The position numbers were made by a program, and so were the translations under genes. Positions 34,355 to 45,847 of a stretch of 64,000 nucleotides of DNA are shown here, one piece after another. A model generated the notes under the pieces. That model was not told the origin of the DNA and searched no databases. It was given only the letters and a program-made list of their open reading frames with translations. The DNA is from Hypholoma sublateritium FD-334 SS-4 (Eukaryota > Basidiomycota > Agaricomycetes > Agaricales > Strophariaceae). The number at the start of each line of letters is the position of its first letter. The first letter of the stretch is position 1. The stretch is from assembly GCA_000827495.1 (NCBI GenBank), contig KN817567.1, positions 210,135-274,134 on the forward strand. The letters are read 5' to 3'.

Positions 34355-36652
34355 TCACTCGTAGCAAAGGATGAACGTCCTGCCCGTCTTGTCCGACAGG
34401 ATAATCGCGCCCTGCGACTGGTCGATGTTGATTGTCTCCACCGTCGCAAGGTCGAGCTCGGCCGGCGTCTCCAGTGTGCGCACCTCCGCCTCCGCGTGCG
34501 CGCGCACTGCGTCTTCGCCGCCCTCCCCGATGTACTCGTCGCTATACGGCGGGAACGTGACGAACCTTAGACACTTCGGATCACCGTCCACCGGTACTGT
34601 CGGCATCGGACCCTCCGCGGAGTTACTGCCGCGTGCCGCGCGGCGCTCGTCTGTGTCGATGTACTCGACCCATACCGCGTGCCCAAAGTCCACCGCGACG
34701 AGCGGGCGCGGGCGGTCCGTCATCCCGTCCGGATCGTCTTCCTCCGTGTCGTCGAGCACGCGTACGACCTCGAACGGCGTGCTCACGTACCAGAGGTTCA
34801 TCAGCGCGTCATCCTGCGCTCGCTCGCGCGTCGTGCTCCGCTGCGCAGGGTGCGCGGCGTCGTTGGTATCGGGCGACGGTGCAGGGCCGCGCGCGGGGCG
34901 TTTGCCGTGCGGGTCTACGGGGGGCGGCAGGCCATCGTTCCATTCGGTGTGGTCGAGCGGTACACGGAAGTAGTGCTGCGCAAGCACGAAGCGCGTGCGG
35001 TGCGTATGCGGGTCGTGCGCTGCGAGAAGCACGACAGTGCAGCTCACGCGCGGGATGTTCGGTAAGCTTGGCCACCACTGGCGCACGAAGTGTGCGCTCT
35101 CTGGGTACCACGGAGGGAAGGGGTAGGGGTTTGGGTTATCGCTGCTGGCAGGCGCAGGTATGATCGAGGAGGACGATGAGACAGTAGATGACGACGACGA
35201 AGAGGATGACGAAGAGGGCGATGATGATGATGTTTGCTGTGAAGACTCTACATTGACACTCTGTATAGGAATGTTGGCAGAGTATGCAAAGATGTTGTTC
35301 TGGGGATCGCTATCGAGGTCCGGTTCGGAGTCCGTCAGGTCGGTGTCAAGTATTAAGGGGAATATGAATTTTTTCTTGAGTGTTCGCGCAGGCGGAACAC
35401 GGCGCGAGATAACCGGTGTCGAACGAGCATGAGAGAGTTTGCTGACGTAGTTCCGTAGCAGGGAGAGTGGGTAGAAATGTTGGTACGCCGCGTCGCTTTC
35501 TTCGCAATGTATTACGATGTGCTGCTGGTATAAGATACAGGACCAATTTGAAGACATGACCTAAAGAATGGTCAGACAAGTGATAATTATGAACGACAAC
35601 TACTCACGCATTCAATTCCCGTATCAATAAAGACATACTCCTTCTTGTTCCAGTCTGGGAGAGCGTAGAGCCCGATGGTATTCGATGTCGAGACCCATAT
35701 AAAGGCAGACAATAGTCGTTCAGATGGATCGAGCAGAAATACGTTCATCACCACGCCAGTGGTGCGAAATTCAGTAACATGGGAGAAAATCGGGGGATTT
35801 GGCGAGCTTTCCCCCGAAGGCCCGTCGGAAAAGGTAAGGCGCATCAACACAAATTCCATCACCCTATCATCATCATAGCTGATTTGTATAAGTACACCCA
35901 GAGGAACAAGGGCGGGGAAGTTACGCACGATCCTGTCAGCACCTTTGCCATGGTGAAGAACACCGTCCGCTCCTCGAATTCGACTCTACACTTCCAAAGC
36001 TCCCATCGCGCGCCGGGGTTCCATTCTGCGAGGCAGGTGTCTGATTGGACATCCCAGCAGACAACCTTGCCGCTTTTGGTGGCACACAGCGTGTAGCTGG
36101 AGGTGATTGGCGACAACCAGTCGACCTCCTCTCCCGGCGGGGAGCTCACGATCTTGTACCATTTCAGACCATCTTTCTGCATCTTTGCCGCGAGGCGACC
36201 TTTCGGAGCGACGTCCATATAGTTTGAATGTGAGTTGATGCCATTCTTGTGAGGTTCTAAAGAAATGGGGCGCGGTGCACGGACACGCCAGGCCTTTTCG
36301 TAGTGCGCGGCCTTGTTGACTGAATGAATGAGCGCTTCAGTGGTGAGATCTGAAATGCGCTGAAAGCCCTTCAAGGGCAAAGCACGACATCGCCGGAGGA
36401 GATCGTTCGCGAGCTTGCGATATACAGGGCGGGTCGTCGATGCGTCGTATATGGCTTTACAAGTCTGCAGGGGGATCCGACGTCAGCGGTCGACGTCCAC
36501 AACAGTGAAATCGCGCCAAATGATGTGGCTCAACATGCCACTGGGTGAAACTAAGCCTCGACACTCACCAAGTGTAAAGCGTGCACGTCTCGCAGATCCA
36601 GGTAGGTGGAGATGTTGAGCAACAGATCGTATGGAAGGGTTCCAAGACCCAT
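34355..36652 (-). CDS. F-box protein with long C-terminal region
   Basis: Four exons (36652-36569, 36464-35929, 35878-35608, 35560-34355) give 698 residues. The first exon encodes LPYDLLLNISTYLDLRDVHAL; the second begins TCKAIYDASTTRPVYRKL. Together they form a complete F-box, the Skp1-binding motif of SCF ubiquitin ligases. The middle part has beta-propeller-like strands (YTLCATKSGKVVCWDV, WELWKCRVEF, FIWVSTSNTIGLYALPDW) that probably form the substrate-recognition module. A Ser-rich spacer near residue 410-440 is followed by a C-terminal beta-rich part ending TGRTFILCYE. Splice sites are canonical; the first intron (104 nt) is longer than the others (46-50 nt). The layout resembles an Agaricomycete F-box family of unknown substrate. 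The start was chosen because MGLGTLPYDLL is typical for it. Confidence 0.86.
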
Positions 36653-37893
36653 TTCGCCCCCTTTGATTTGCTTTTGGGGTGTGTGAGGAGAGCTAGGACT
36701 CCCGCCCAGCATAAAGATGGTGCTAAGATGCAGAAGTATGGCAGATACGTAGAAAGACAATGAAACCCGGTTCTCGGAGTTGCTCGCTGACTCGGCCACT
36801 CGAGTGTGCCGCTCGGCTTGTAAGTGGCCGTAGAATGTGCTTTGGTGTAGTCGGCGGGGAGATCACCACTGAGCACGGATGAGCCGCCACTGGGCAAGAT
36901 GTGGGGGTGGAATGGAAAGGAAAGAGACGGGGGGCCGCCGACGTCGAACACAGCCGTGACCTCGGCCCCTCGCGGCGATATTTGATCTCCTTCACACAAC
37001 CACCACGTCCGGATTTGTCTTTTATTATCCTCAACCAACAAAAAGGCCACACATGAAGTGCACTCTACTTGCTCAGACTATCTTATATTCCAGAAACATC
37101 GCTGAAGCTCGTTTCTCGGCCTTCTATACTTAGTGTATATGCTGGGACTTACTGGGATTGCTCTCCTCGGAAAACGCGCTCAGAGCGACTGGGGCCTATT
37201 ATTACTGGCCTCCATGGAGCTGGCCGAGCTGTGGGACTTACTTCCGGTGGAACTGATTGCAGGCCACGGGTCTCTTTGTCTTTCCAAGATACTCTGGCGA
37301 AGGGGTGTTTACAAACCATTCACTCAAGAGACAACGGGCAGGGAGGGATCGCAGCAAGCGTGCGTACGTTCCTACTATTGTCGATGCTCATGTGCGCCCA
37401 GTGCTTCCCAAAATCTGAAAAGCTCGACGCGATGCCCTGTTATGTGCCGCGGCAGCCGCACCTCTTCCGCTCTGCAACGCAAGCGCAGCAGCTGCCCATC
37501 TAGAGCGACCTTAAGCTGCGGATATGAAAAGCATCTTTGAAGCCACGACGCAGTCGTAACACACACTAACACTGGACTCTGGTTTCTTGGCTCTTCTTTG
37601 TTCATTTTACAGCTTCGTCTTTCTTGATCACACAGCTTCGTCTTGCTGTTTCGGCAAAGCAAGTCAATAGACGTCCGTCTCTTCGCTCTTCTCTTACGCC
37701 CTTCCCTTACGGCGACGCTGGTCAATGTCACTAATACAAGGCTAATTAATTCTTTTCCTTCGATCGCGATGGCCTATGTTCATTTACCTCTCCTCTAGCG
37801 CGCCGGCATACAGTATATGAAATGGCCACCTCTCTGCTCCATCGTGCCAATAGTGTCTTTGGCCTGCATCCCTACTGTTCCCGATACTAGACG
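36653..37893. other. Divergent intergenic region
   Basis: 1.24 kb between the leftward F-box gene and the rightward DPBB gene. No supported coding sequence. A CTCGGCCTT string near 37113 recalls the start of U2 snRNA but the rest does not match. Confidence 0.45.
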
Positions 37894-38588
37894 ATGGTTT
37901 ATAACTCTGCACTGTTGCTGCTTGCCCTTTCTTTCAGTCTCTCGCCTTGCTCAGTTGTTGCTCAGACCAACGGAACCGGAGACCGTATGTAAAACTTTCA
38001 GAGTGCCCCAGTCAACCGGTGTTCACATACTCCCGTGCCTACCAGTTTTCGTCTTCGCTCCTGGCCTTGGAGCTTGCGGTATTGCCAATAATAGCACGCA
38101 ACTCGTCGCTTCGGTGTCGAGTACAGTGTTTTTCACTTTCCCGTAAGTGCTCGCACGCACTCACAAAGCAAGACCTGCTGATACACTACTGCTCCGCGTA
38201 GAAATGCCACTGAGAACCCAAACAAGTGCGTCATTGGTTTCCATTCCTCCTCGCCGCGTTCTTATCTTCTCTAAACTAGAAATCCCATCTGCAAGCACAC
38301 ACTTACCGTTAAATGTTCGTAGGCTTTTATTTATTTACATGTGTACCAGGCGATTCATATATCTCAATCCCCTTTCCAGCGGGATTGAAAACGGTCACTG
38401 CACCAATTGTCGACTACCATGTCGCAAATTCTGCGGAGGACGTCGGCCTCTCCGTTCCTGGCTTCGAAAAGTTCGCCAACATCACCGAAGGGATTATTAC
38501 CAATGTGACTTGGTCCATCAATCAAGACGGAAGGGAGGGCTATTCGTACTCGTCGGGCAATGCATGGCGAAGGGGTAGTGTGGAATAG
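37894..38588 (+). CDS. Secreted RlpA-like double-psi beta-barrel (DPBB) protein
   Basis: Five exons (37894-37984, 38046-38142, 38202-38225, 38280-38314, 38380-38588) give 151 residues. Residues 1-23 are a signal peptide ending SVVAQ. The mature part follows the fungal RlpA/barwin-like pattern: FAPGLGACGIANNSTQLVAS, VFFTFP, ENPNKNPICKHTLTVK and TVTAPIVD. The last strand region is GFEKFANITEG and NVTWSIN, followed by a Ser/Tyr/Arg-rich tail. This fold is shared by expansins, loosenins, papain inhibitor-like proteins and endoglucanase 45. The Cys-rich VVDRCxGC loop is replaced by VDYHVANSAED, so one disulfide is missing. No catalytic role can be claimed; binding or loosening of wall polysaccharide is an inference. 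An acceptor at 38379 was chosen over 38349 because it gives a normal 65-nt intron and a better fold match. Confidence 0.85.
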
Positions 38589-39031
38589 ATCCTGGGTATG
38601 ACATACCTTGTGGAGTGCTATCCATTACGCGTGCATGTTAAAACGAGCCGGAACGTCGAGACATTGACCTGGAGTATTGCATAATGAATTCATATATTCG
38701 GGCGAGGGTTCAAAGTACGTACTACTTGAAAGTAACTGCACAATTTTTAAATTGGAAAATACTTTTGGAGTAGCGGGAGGTCCTGCGTGGCGTCAGGCCT
38801 GTATGAGAGGAGAACCGCATATGGGGGTGGGAAGCGCCCGACTTGCGCGGGGGCGGCGGGACTCGGGAGTCGGGGCGATTGCCGCGAGCCGGCACGTGTT
38901 AATGGCAATACTGCATGTCGCCGCGCTCCTTTCTTTTGCATACTTGACTCTGACCTACTCGTACTCAACTCGTATTCGTTCTGCGCTTCTAAAAACTTTG
39001 AGTTCTATCAATCTGGTTGCTTCTCTCGTAG
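38589..39031. other. Intergenic, nothing recognised
   Basis: A 0.44-kb spacer that presumably includes the 3' end of the DPBB gene and the promoter and leader of the next gene. Confidence 0.45.
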
Positions 39032-41329
39032 ATGGGTAAGAAGAAGGGGTTCAAGGTCCAAGTGAGTTGCTCTACCGCAAATATTCCAATTTCTGTTGCT
39101 TCATTATACTACCCTCAATTCATATTTTCCTCAAACTGAGCTTTTGAAAGACATACAAACCCCGTCCGGAAAAGTTTGTCGTAGTCACGAAAGCATGGGG
39201 GGTGGATCTCCGACATGACCTTACTCTGTATCACTTCAACAAAGTAGGCGCCTGGTTTGAGATCATGCTCCGCGACAGATATCCTGGGACCTCTGTTCGT
39301 GCGATATATCACCAGAGATCGGTATTACTTCAACAAATTCCCGTCAATGAATCATTTGATATACCATCTTTTCCAGCACAGAAATCTTATAGTTGAACTG
39401 CCAAGGGAAGTCACAGATATATCCCCCTACCTTGGTCGACACCTTCATGCGACGTTTCTGCTTGAGGGACCTCTCTCCGAGGATTTTTCGGAAATATACG
39501 AATACAAATATTCACGACATGGTGACCCCGCCACGAAGAGTTCGTTTTCGAACATTGTATTCGCCTTTGAAAGTCGATTAATTATTGTTCACAGACTGGT
39601 CCGTTGAATTCCCAAAATCGCAAAAGATACCCGAAGGATTCTTCAGAACTCCATACCCCCTCCCTATCCGTGCATCTGATCGGCCGCCAATTGACATTGC
39701 AGACTATGCGTACCCCATTCCCAATGACGTGTACATCCAGCGCCAGGTGCTCGTTGACGAAGCCATCGCCGCTGCCGCCGTGGCCTCGACTTCTGGCCCT
39801 ACTCCACCCAAATTCTCTTTCATTCGTGATGAACCGCAACCCAACAACGTCATGGACAATACAGCATCGACAAGTCGTCTTCCGGGTAATATTTGTCGGT
39901 CTACACTCTCTCTCTTCTCTGACAATGGATCAGAAGTCCCAGAAAAGCAGGCATCTTCTCTGCTGGTAAATCGTGGACAAACGGAAACATTATTGGCTTC
40001 GATCGTAGCCCAGTCATGCGTGAACGAGGAGGAAAGCGCACAAAATATCACTGAAGGGGAACAAGGTATGAACGCGATTTCACTACCTCGCCGGACTCGC
40101 CCTTGATGCTTGTTCACTGTCAGACGACTACAACCCGTCTGCGGAGCTTTTGGCAATGCTTGCGGATCTACCGCCTGAGCTTAACCCACTCAGAGATGAG
40201 CAGGGGTCGGACGGAGATGTTGGCACGGACATAATGGTTAAGCCAGAGCCTGTTGACGATGCACTTCCCGGTATAAGTTCTTTTTACTCTCTTTCTACCC
40301 TGTCTCTAAGTGGAACGCAGAGTACACGCCCTCTGAAGATCTGCTCAGCTCTCTCTCCTCTCTTCCCCCAGGAATCTCTCCTTTAGACCAACCCCCTGTC
40401 AAAAACGAGGTCGACGACGGTAAGTTTTTTCTTGTTTGTAGTGGGGCTGGCGCGGCCTCAAGCTTATGATATGCAGAGCTGCCTGTATTTAGAGTCAAAG
40501 ACGAACCCCAGGATACTACAATCGGGCCAGCCCCCGTTCAGCGCTCCCCCGAATCCGACATAGAGATCAAGCCCCAGCCCATTGACGACCTACTATTTTG
40601 CGACTATCTCGCACGCTCGAGAGAAAGGCAGTCAACATCCTATGTACATGACCGCAGCCCCCCTGTGGATATCGCCCCCGTCAAAGTCGAATTCAAGTCT
40701 GAGGACTCGAACATCGATATTTGGATCAAGCCCGAGCCAGAGGACAATGCTCAATTATTGAACTACCCGCCAAGGCATGTCAAGGTCGAGCGCAATGTAA
40801 GGGAAGCAGTGGGTCCCGTTTCGCACACAGGGCATATCAAGGTCGAGCATGACGACTCAGCATCAAGCAAGCGTGGCATGCCATCTCGCATGGAAGCGCG
40901 AGTCAAGGAGGAAGCCAGAGACGATGGTCAGGACGGGTATCGGCATCCCAGCGACGATGGTCGTTTCAACAAGTATCGATACAGAGGGCGCAGCTCTAGA
41001 GACCCCGAATTCTACGTCAATAGCAAAGCCGCCTCAGACCGAGAATTTCGAGGAAAGCTGGAGCCCGAAGAAGACCGTCGTTTCAGGGGAAAGGACCATG
41101 ATCGGGAGTCAACATCGCGAGATTATCGTGGCCACCGTGTCGACCAGCGTACGTTCTGCATAAATGTATACCTATGGTCATGCTACTAATAGGGTATTTT
41201 TCATCCGCAGCCAATGTCTATGGCTCACGGCCGAAGAGAGAGAGCTCGCCACCGTACTTGGAAATCGAGAAACGGGCAAGATTCAAGAAGGAGCATGGTG
41301 ATGGTGAACCCCGAAATTGGACTAGATAA
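39032..41329 (+). CDS. Uncharacterised protein with an array of SUMO-consensus-like motifs
   Basis: Exons that join in frame are 39032-39061, 39151-39243, about 39283-39521, 39595-39885, 39934-40065, 40124-40270, 40372-40419, 40477-41148 and 41211-41329 (about 590 residues). The N-terminal quarter looks globular (KPRPEKFVVVTKAWGVDL, FVRYITRDRYYFNKFPS, HLHATFLLEGPLSEDF, FFRTPYPLPIRASDRPPIDI). The C-terminal half is disordered and carries VKPE, VKNE, VKDE, VKVE, FKSE, IKPE, VKVE, IKVE, VKEE and FKKE, each fitting the SUMO-conjugation consensus Psi-K-x-E. It also has Arg/Asp-rich repeats (RYRGRSSRD, FRGKDHDRES) like those of nuclear RNA- or chromatin-associated proteins. The junction into the third exon does not keep frame with any obvious acceptor, so that boundary is unresolved. 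The family is not recognised. Nuclear, heavily sumoylated protein is inference. Confidence 0.78.
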
Positions 41330-41844
41330 TGAAATGAGACATTTTGGCTCATACCGCACAGAAGGAATCGTCTAAGTTTCAGAGCTAGAGAAGGTTATGA
41401 CTTGGAGTTGGAGAGCAACCAGAGGACAAGAAACGGATCCAAATAGTGAAGCACACCAAGTCTATTTTAGGTTCTTTCGAAACGGCACAGTTTCATTCTG
41501 GTTTTACATATTGGCGCCGTCGGGCAAGAAGCGGAAAGTTCGCGGACGCACGCGAACTGCGAAAAGAAATGTCTTGATATCGAGTGGAGAACGATGTGTA
41601 AAATGTACATATCTTCAAGGTTCTTAGGCCTTCACTACACGTGCGGGTTGCGTGCGTGCCTTGCAACGCAGTGATGCTTCCGATGAAGAAAGGCTTAATT
41701 TTTTCACTCCGAATACAAACTCTCACCCTAACTCTCATCTCGACCCAGCCTCAGGTTCAACCTGCCATTTTCAACTCTATTGTTTGTCTGACTCCACTAC
41801 GCCCCTACGCTAATACAAACATACACTCCTCAAGTGCGCGAAAT
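41330..41844. other. Intergenic and promoter of the F-box/LRR gene
   Basis: A 0.5-kb spacer without a separate gene. The reading frame of the next gene is open upstream of its start, but without coding character. Confidence 0.45.
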
Positions 41845-43476
41845 ATGCATGAGGCCCTCCAGATCCACGAGATTTCAAATATAATATTCAGCATCGTCTA
41901 TTATGACTCCGTTGGAAAAAAAGCGACAACCGACATACTTGCGGTGGCATTGACATGTTGTGCCTTTCAAGAGACAGCCCTCGACATTCTGTGGCATACG
42001 CAAGTTAACTTAGTCCGTTTGGTCAAGGTCTTGCCCAGCATTGTTGAAAGATCTGTACACCCACTGCAAGGAGATAGAGATCTCGTCAGTTCTCCGAATC
42101 ATTCGAAACATCGTCCACTAATGCTATGCTCATTTGTTTCTGTCTCCTTTGTGTAGGAAATGCTCAGGAAACCCACCGACAGAGAATTATCAAGATTCTT
42201 CTATTATTCCCGACGTATTCGCCGTATTGTGTACTCTCCGCACGGGATGCACAAGGACTGCCAAGATCTCATGATTCTGCACAAAATTTGGAACCTCTAC
42301 ATGGGAAACACAGTGCTCATTTTCCCCAATTTAAAACAGCTGGATTTCCCCCAAGGCAAATACGCTGCGCAATTTCTAGACATCTTTCTCGCGACCCCGT
42401 CCATATCGTTATCTGTGGCCTCCCGCAACCTAAATGCCACTCAATCTTCTAATCTATATGGAGTGTTTGAAGCTCACTCGCCAGGGTTTCAGGAGTTGGA
42501 TTTTGGCGATTTTGACGAGATTAAAACCATCAGGATATCTGACAACCTCTCTTCCTTGATCTGCCGTATGCCCGACCTTCGAGGTCTATCGTGCGGTTCG
42601 GAGCTCATCTCTGCGGAGGCGATTCAACACCTTGCCAACTTGCCTGATCTTCGAAAGCTACGGGTCCCTTGTTCAAGCAGTGATTTCCTCCAACTTGTCG
42701 GCCTAGGTTCAAAGGACACGAAGTACTTTCCGGAGCTGCGAGTATTCGAACTATACGAAGAGAATTTTACCTTCAAATTGAGCCATTTCATCCAGCAGAT
42801 CATCCCGCTTCGACTACAAACAATTGGCATCAATTACAACGAGCTCACGTCAGCGGGAGCCCTGCACGCGTTTCTGCGCGCCTTAGAAGACGGAAACAAC
42901 CACGCAAGTCTACGCGAGCTTACACTGCATCACAGAAAGCTAGACAGGCAAAGAACGACATACGTCTTTAGTAGCGATATCATCATAGACTGGCCTATCA
43001 TTCAACCCCTACTCTCTTTCCCAAATCTGAGAGCCCTCAAACTCGACATTCCGTGCGCTTTCGAGCTCGGGGACGCAGCGTTGCACCACATGGCGAAGGC
43101 CTGGCCAAGGATATACAGCCTCAGTCTAGGATTCATCGCAGGATGGGGAACCCCCCCGCAGGTGACCCTCTCTGGAATTCTTGATCTCCTCGCCCTCTGT
43201 CCGGAGCTGGAACATTTCTTCATACCGTTCGACACCTCCGTCTCCCCGCCGTTGACAATACCAATAGAAGCTATCAGGACAAACATAACATATCTACAGG
43301 TTGGGAACTCGGGCATTAAGCATGTCGACCATATGTTGCCAGTTGCAACTTTCTTAAAGCGACTCTTCCCAAAGCTCTGTGGCTTAGGAGGCGCATGGTT
43401 ATTTGTTACCACAAAAAATACGGAAAATGCACAGCGGTCCTGGGAAGAAGTACTGGCCCTTACGAGGTCCGTGTAA
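41845..43476 (+). CDS. F-box protein with leucine-rich C-terminal region
   Basis: Two exons (41845-42084, 42157-43476) join in phase 0 across a 72-nt intron (GTCAGT/GTGTAG) and give 519 residues. The N-terminus MHEALQIHEISNIIFSIVY with LAVALTCCAFQETALDILWH is the short F-box-like start of a large Agaricomycete family. The part just after the junction, PTDRELSRFFYYSRRIRRIVY, is also diagnostic. From about residue 130 to the end runs an irregular leucine-rich series (FPNLKQLDFPQG, MPDLRGLSCGSELIS, LPDLRKLRVPCSSSDFL, FPNLRALKLDIPC, CPELEHFFIP) expected to form a horseshoe for substrate binding. Its likely role is as a substrate adaptor of an SCF ubiquitin ligase; the substrate is unknown. The protein lies between the SUMO-motif gene and a leftward transporter gene, with only 219 bp to the latter's stop. 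Confidence 0.87.
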
Positions 43477-43695
43477 TATGGTATGTTTACATGCGTATAT
43501 AAAAAATCATTAAGCTTCATGCGACTCAGATAATCAAATTTGGTTGGCAAGGACCGAGGCGTCGGCGGTCTGGCGGATAGTCATTAATTCTTTAGAACTG
43601 TGCGTTTTTGCTACGCGTTGTATCTGGGAAATTCATTAACAGTAAATCTACTGACACCCAAACTGAGATTGATTGAACGATGGGGTGGATAATGA

Positions 43696-45847
43696 CTACG
43701 TCGTAGTATGTGATTTTATCTCTCGTTCTTCAGCCCTTTCACGCCATGCGCTACCTTTTGCGATTACCAACAAAATGATGCCAGCAACTATGACCATAAT
43801 ACCTGCTATCAGTGTATATATTCCACCATCGCCTAGCGCATTCTGCATTCACTGTCAGCGTCGGGCTCACTGCACGAACAAAGATACTCGCCTGTAGAGG
43901 AATAGCAACTTCTGCGGCAACAAACCCGGCTACACCCCTTAGGAAGCTATTGGCAGCTACGGCACTGGAAGATCTTCCACTGTTAGCATCGACTATGTAC
44001 GCAAGCATACTTGAGTACATCCACCTAAGCCAGGATTTATCAGTAAACATAAGCTATTGTGAAACGTCCTCAACATGGACGTACGCCGAAGAGACTCCGC
44101 AAGTAAACAAGGCGGCACAAATTGGAGCAATGTTAACTTTCTTATCCGTCGTCCAAGCAAACACAATTAAGCTGGCTGGAAGAACTGGTAGCATTATCTT
44201 GGCACTGATAAGTCGATGCTGAAGGTGGCTTGGTCATCGTTTATTTGATTTGTTTGAAGGGTAAAGAGGCTTACTTCACATTTAGATACCCCATTATTAT
44301 ATTGCTGGTGTTTCTGCCGCACGCGGTCGGACCATCTCCCTCCCAGTACGCTTCCAATGATACTTCCTACATCTCTACGTTAGCTTTTCGCAGCCGATTG
44401 TTGATGAGCGCAGTACCAATTCCCAAAGAAAGTAAGACAAAGCCTATATCGAGCGATTTGTAATTGTATGGCGCCGCTCCCAGTGTTCGAACCGTCGTGA
44501 ATGGAATACAGTATGAGATTCCGCCGAAAATCAGACCTGGGCACCCGTCAGTAAGACGTTGCCGATGTATATAGAATGAGCACACCTGAAGCGCATAGTA
44601 TGAGGACATTGTTTGGCCGACGAAATATTGCCACGGTCGGCTGAATTATTTGCATATGTCGCAATCCTATCTTTGGTGGACGATCTTCAGGTTCAGCACC
44701 GGCCTCCCGCTTCTCCACGTCCCGGGTGGCGTCATATTCCTCGGAGCTCCTGCAATTAGCTTGCGCTGCCTGCCGAAGTGCCGCCTGATATGATAGACTC
44801 CGGTCCCGCCTAAATGTGTCTCGGAAAACGATAAAGGCAAGTAAGGACACGCCCCCGAAAATTGCTAGAAAGTAGAATGTCGCCCGCCACGAGAATATTT
44901 GCGTCAATATTCCACCTATAATGGGTCCCAATGACGGTCCAAGGAGAGGTGCCGCGTAGTAAACGCCCATCACGCTTCCCCTCTCCTTGGCATCATACAT
45001 GTCCTAATACGGCGAGTCAGTGTTAAAATTAGAAACCGGCACCTACGATCTCGCACTCACAGCTAACGTTGCCGCTCCGAGCGTAAGGACCGCGCTTGCC
45101 TGTTGATATCAACTGGTGCACTCGCAAAATATAAAGTCCGAAAAGGCTCACACCCATGCCCTGTATCACCCGCATTACAATTAAGATTGTCACTGTCTTT
45201 GCAAATCCTCCGACTCCACTCCCCACAATGAACAGCTGCGGATAGTGACCAAGCACATTAGGAAGCAGGACCTGCAGGTGGTACAATCGCGGTACCCACT
45301 GTAATTGAAGCAAGGTAGATACTCTGGGTGTATAGTGGTCAACTTATAGTTGTGTTTGGAATGTTAAAAAATATCACCTTTCGTCCATACATTTCCGTAA
45401 ACGCTCCCCAAAGTAGTGGTGTAGCTCCTGTTACAAGAGCGTTCGATGAGAGTGTCCATGCAACCTTTTGGTATGTCGTATCAAGGTCCGCAATAATGTC
45501 ATTAATGGAGGCTTATTTTCTCTATGAGCATTGGCATAAAGGATAACAAACCCAACAGGGCCAATAGACACTTACGATTGTAAATGGCCACTGAGATCGT
45601 AAGGATAAGTGATGCAAACGATACTATGGTTAACGTGAAGATCTGAAGAAACAATTTTATTAGACGGGCGATTATAATGTTGGTTCTTCTCACATACTTT
45701 ACGGCCCCTTGACCACTCCCGTGGATCATCATGAACATGGACATGCTCTATGTCAGGCACAGCCGGTGTATGAGATGACTGAGATGGTGAAGATGATGAC
45801 ACCACAACAGTGTTATGTGGTTTTTTATCTGTGGATTCCTTGCCCAT
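43696..45847 (-). CDS. Major facilitator superfamily transporter (DHA1-like drug:H+ antiporter type)
   Basis: Twelve exons read leftward: 45847-45698, 45642-45576, 45511-45378, 45323-45300, 45235-45152, 45099-45061, 45003-44586, 44536-44417, 44366-44275, 44218-44085, 44024-43892 and 43842-43696. They give 513 residues with a hydrophilic His/Ser-rich N-terminus and 12 predicted helices. Signatures include DPREWSRGRK, WTLSSNALVTGATPLLWGAF-TEMYGRK (motif A region), LIVMRVIQGMG (motif B), YYAAPLLGPSLGPIIGGIL (antiporter motif C), TQIFSWRATF, IIGSVLGGRWSDRV and LAYIVDANSGRSSSAVAANS. This matches the fungal FLR1/HOL1-type multidrug or polyamine exporter group of the plasma membrane; the substrate cannot be told. 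The eleventh intron (43891-43843) uses a GC donor (GCGAGT), required because IPLQ must join NALGDGGIYTL. The large loop between helices 6 and 7 is charged. Confidence 0.95.

Noticed and set aside
34371..35163. Long plus-strand frames opposite the F-box gene
   Set aside because: They are antisense shadows of the GC-rich exon 4 of the leftward F-box gene, which has the family match and canonical splice sites.
37109..37150. CTCGGCCTT followed by TTAGTGTATATG, recalling the 5' end of U2 snRNA
   Set aside because: The following U2 branch-recognition and Sm-site sequences do not match, and no conserved stem could be drawn.
38315..38349. 35-nt intron in the DPBB gene
   Set aside because: It is shorter than the other introns accepted here. 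The acceptor at 38379 gives a 65-nt intron and a better beta-strand match.
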